DNA from: an uncultured Bacilli bacterium
Lineage (GTDB): Bacteria; Bacillota_I; Bacilli_A; RF39; UBA660
Length of the DNA: 6,073 nt
Direction of reading: 5' to 3'
NCBI GenBank assembly: GCA_944329505.1
Contig: CALVIJ010000059.1
Location: 1 to 6,073, forward strand
Below, piece after piece: positions 5,732-6,073 of the stretch. The notes under the pieces were generated by a model. That model was not told the origin of the DNA. It saw nothing but the letters and a program-made list of their open reading frames with translations, and did not search any database. Position 1 is the first letter of the stretch, and each line of letters opens with the position of its first letter. The position numbers were made by a program, and so were the translations under genes.

Positions 5732-5760
5732 AGTATAACTATATTTTATATTTTAATCAA
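5732..5760 (-). promoter_or_regulatory. Promoter of the lipoprotein gene
   Basis: On the minus strand, TTGATT (5760-5755), a 17-bp spacer and TATACT (5737-5732) are a good sigma-A match. The start would be near 5725, leaving a leader of about 10 nt that carries the SD. The -35 box overlaps the last codons and the stop of the truncated integrase. Confidence 0.7.
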
Positions 5761-6073
5761 TGTTTTTAGTAAAATATAATTTAATTTCTACTAAATTTGT
5801 TTCAATATATTTATTTTCTATGCCATAGTCAAAAATATTTTTAAGCAAATTCATAATTTTTCTAATATAACTTTGGCTATATAAATGACCATTATATGTT
5901 TTATTTGTTAAATACATATAAAAATAGTCAATATCATTACTAGTAATTTTTTTAATGTCTTTATAGCCTAAAACATCTTTAATAAAATTATTGTAAATTC
6001 CATCATAAATACCTTTAATTTTATGTTTATTCAACATCTCTTTATATATTTGATTTAAAGTTTTATCTCCCCC
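5753..6073 (-). CDS. Tyrosine recombinase remnant: core-binding domain only, 5' end outside the window
   Basis: An open frame that enters from the right edge (first residues read G-G-D-K-T-L-N-Q-I-Y-K-E) and stops at 5753. A start at 6037 is in frame but lacks a spaced SD, and the reading frame is open to the edge, so the true start lies outside. The pattern fits the SAM-like N-terminal core-binding domain of phage/ICE integrases: a helix with YDGIYNNFIKDVLG, then the turn IKKITSNDIDYFYMYL, then SQSYIRKIMNLLKNIFDYGIENKYIETN. In the family, an NP-type step and a catalytic domain of about 180 residues with R...HxxR...Y should follow. Here the protein ends 13 residues after IETN, and the next DNA is the lipoprotein promoter and gene. 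No catalytic part is found in any frame, so it is a decayed or truncated integrase rather than an active one. It marks past insertion of a mobile element. Confidence 0.7.
   Translation of the reverse strand, partial: GGDKTLNQIYKEMLNKHKIKGIYDGIYNNFIKDVLGYKDIKKITSNDIDYFYMYLTNKTYNGHLYSQSYIRKIMNLLKNIFDYGIENKYIETNLVEIKLYFTKNID

Noticed and set aside
776..6073. TGA read as Trp (Mycoplasma code), suggested by the low GC
   Set aside because: The Trp codons I checked in the DUF368, orphan, Nnr and thioredoxin-like genes are TGG, no gene needs TGA read-through, and all stops are TAA.

Overview
The window is very AT-rich DNA from a low-GC Gram-positive bacterium, probably an uncultured gut Firmicute (Bacilli or Tenericutes-like). 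The clues are tRNA genes with encoded CCA ends, polypurine Shine-Dalgarno sites, intrinsic hairpin/U-run terminators, a lipobox lipoprotein and a DUF368/PopT-type lipid-carrier transporter, which implies a cell wall. The genetic code looks standard: the Trp codons I checked in five of the proteins are TGG, and every gene ends in TAA. The lineage is an inference.

Layout: 1-237 holds tRNA-fMet, tRNA-Asp and tRNA-Phe and ends in a terminator. After about 245 bp of AT-rich spacer, a good promoter (453-481) precedes tRNA-Arg(ACG) and tRNA-Pro(TGG), closed by a 12-bp-stem terminator. Next comes a leftward two-gene unit: a PopT-type undecaprenyl-phosphate transporter (1949 to 1128), then a small uncharacterised protein (1093 to 776) with its own terminator. 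A 190-bp intergenic region with two palindromes separates this from a rightward orphan gene of 203 residues (2140-2751). Then come bifunctional NAD(P)H-hydrate repair enzyme Nnr (2809-4302) and a membrane-anchored thioredoxin-like protein (4389-5243). Two back-to-back terminators separate the latter from a leftward lipoprotein gene (5714-5283). The right edge carries the core-binding part of a tyrosine recombinase that lacks its catalytic domain and runs off the window.

The genes do not form one obvious pathway. The tRNA and Nnr genes are housekeeping functions. PopT, the thioredoxin-like protein and the lipoprotein all act at the cell surface. The most interesting items are the thioredoxin-like protein, which is an internal duplication with one CxxC-bearing and one CxxC-less half, the orphan His-rich 203-residue protein, the small protein linked to PopT, and the decayed integrase whose last codons contain the lipoprotein gene's -35 box. 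I see no CRISPR array, IS element or complete defence system.
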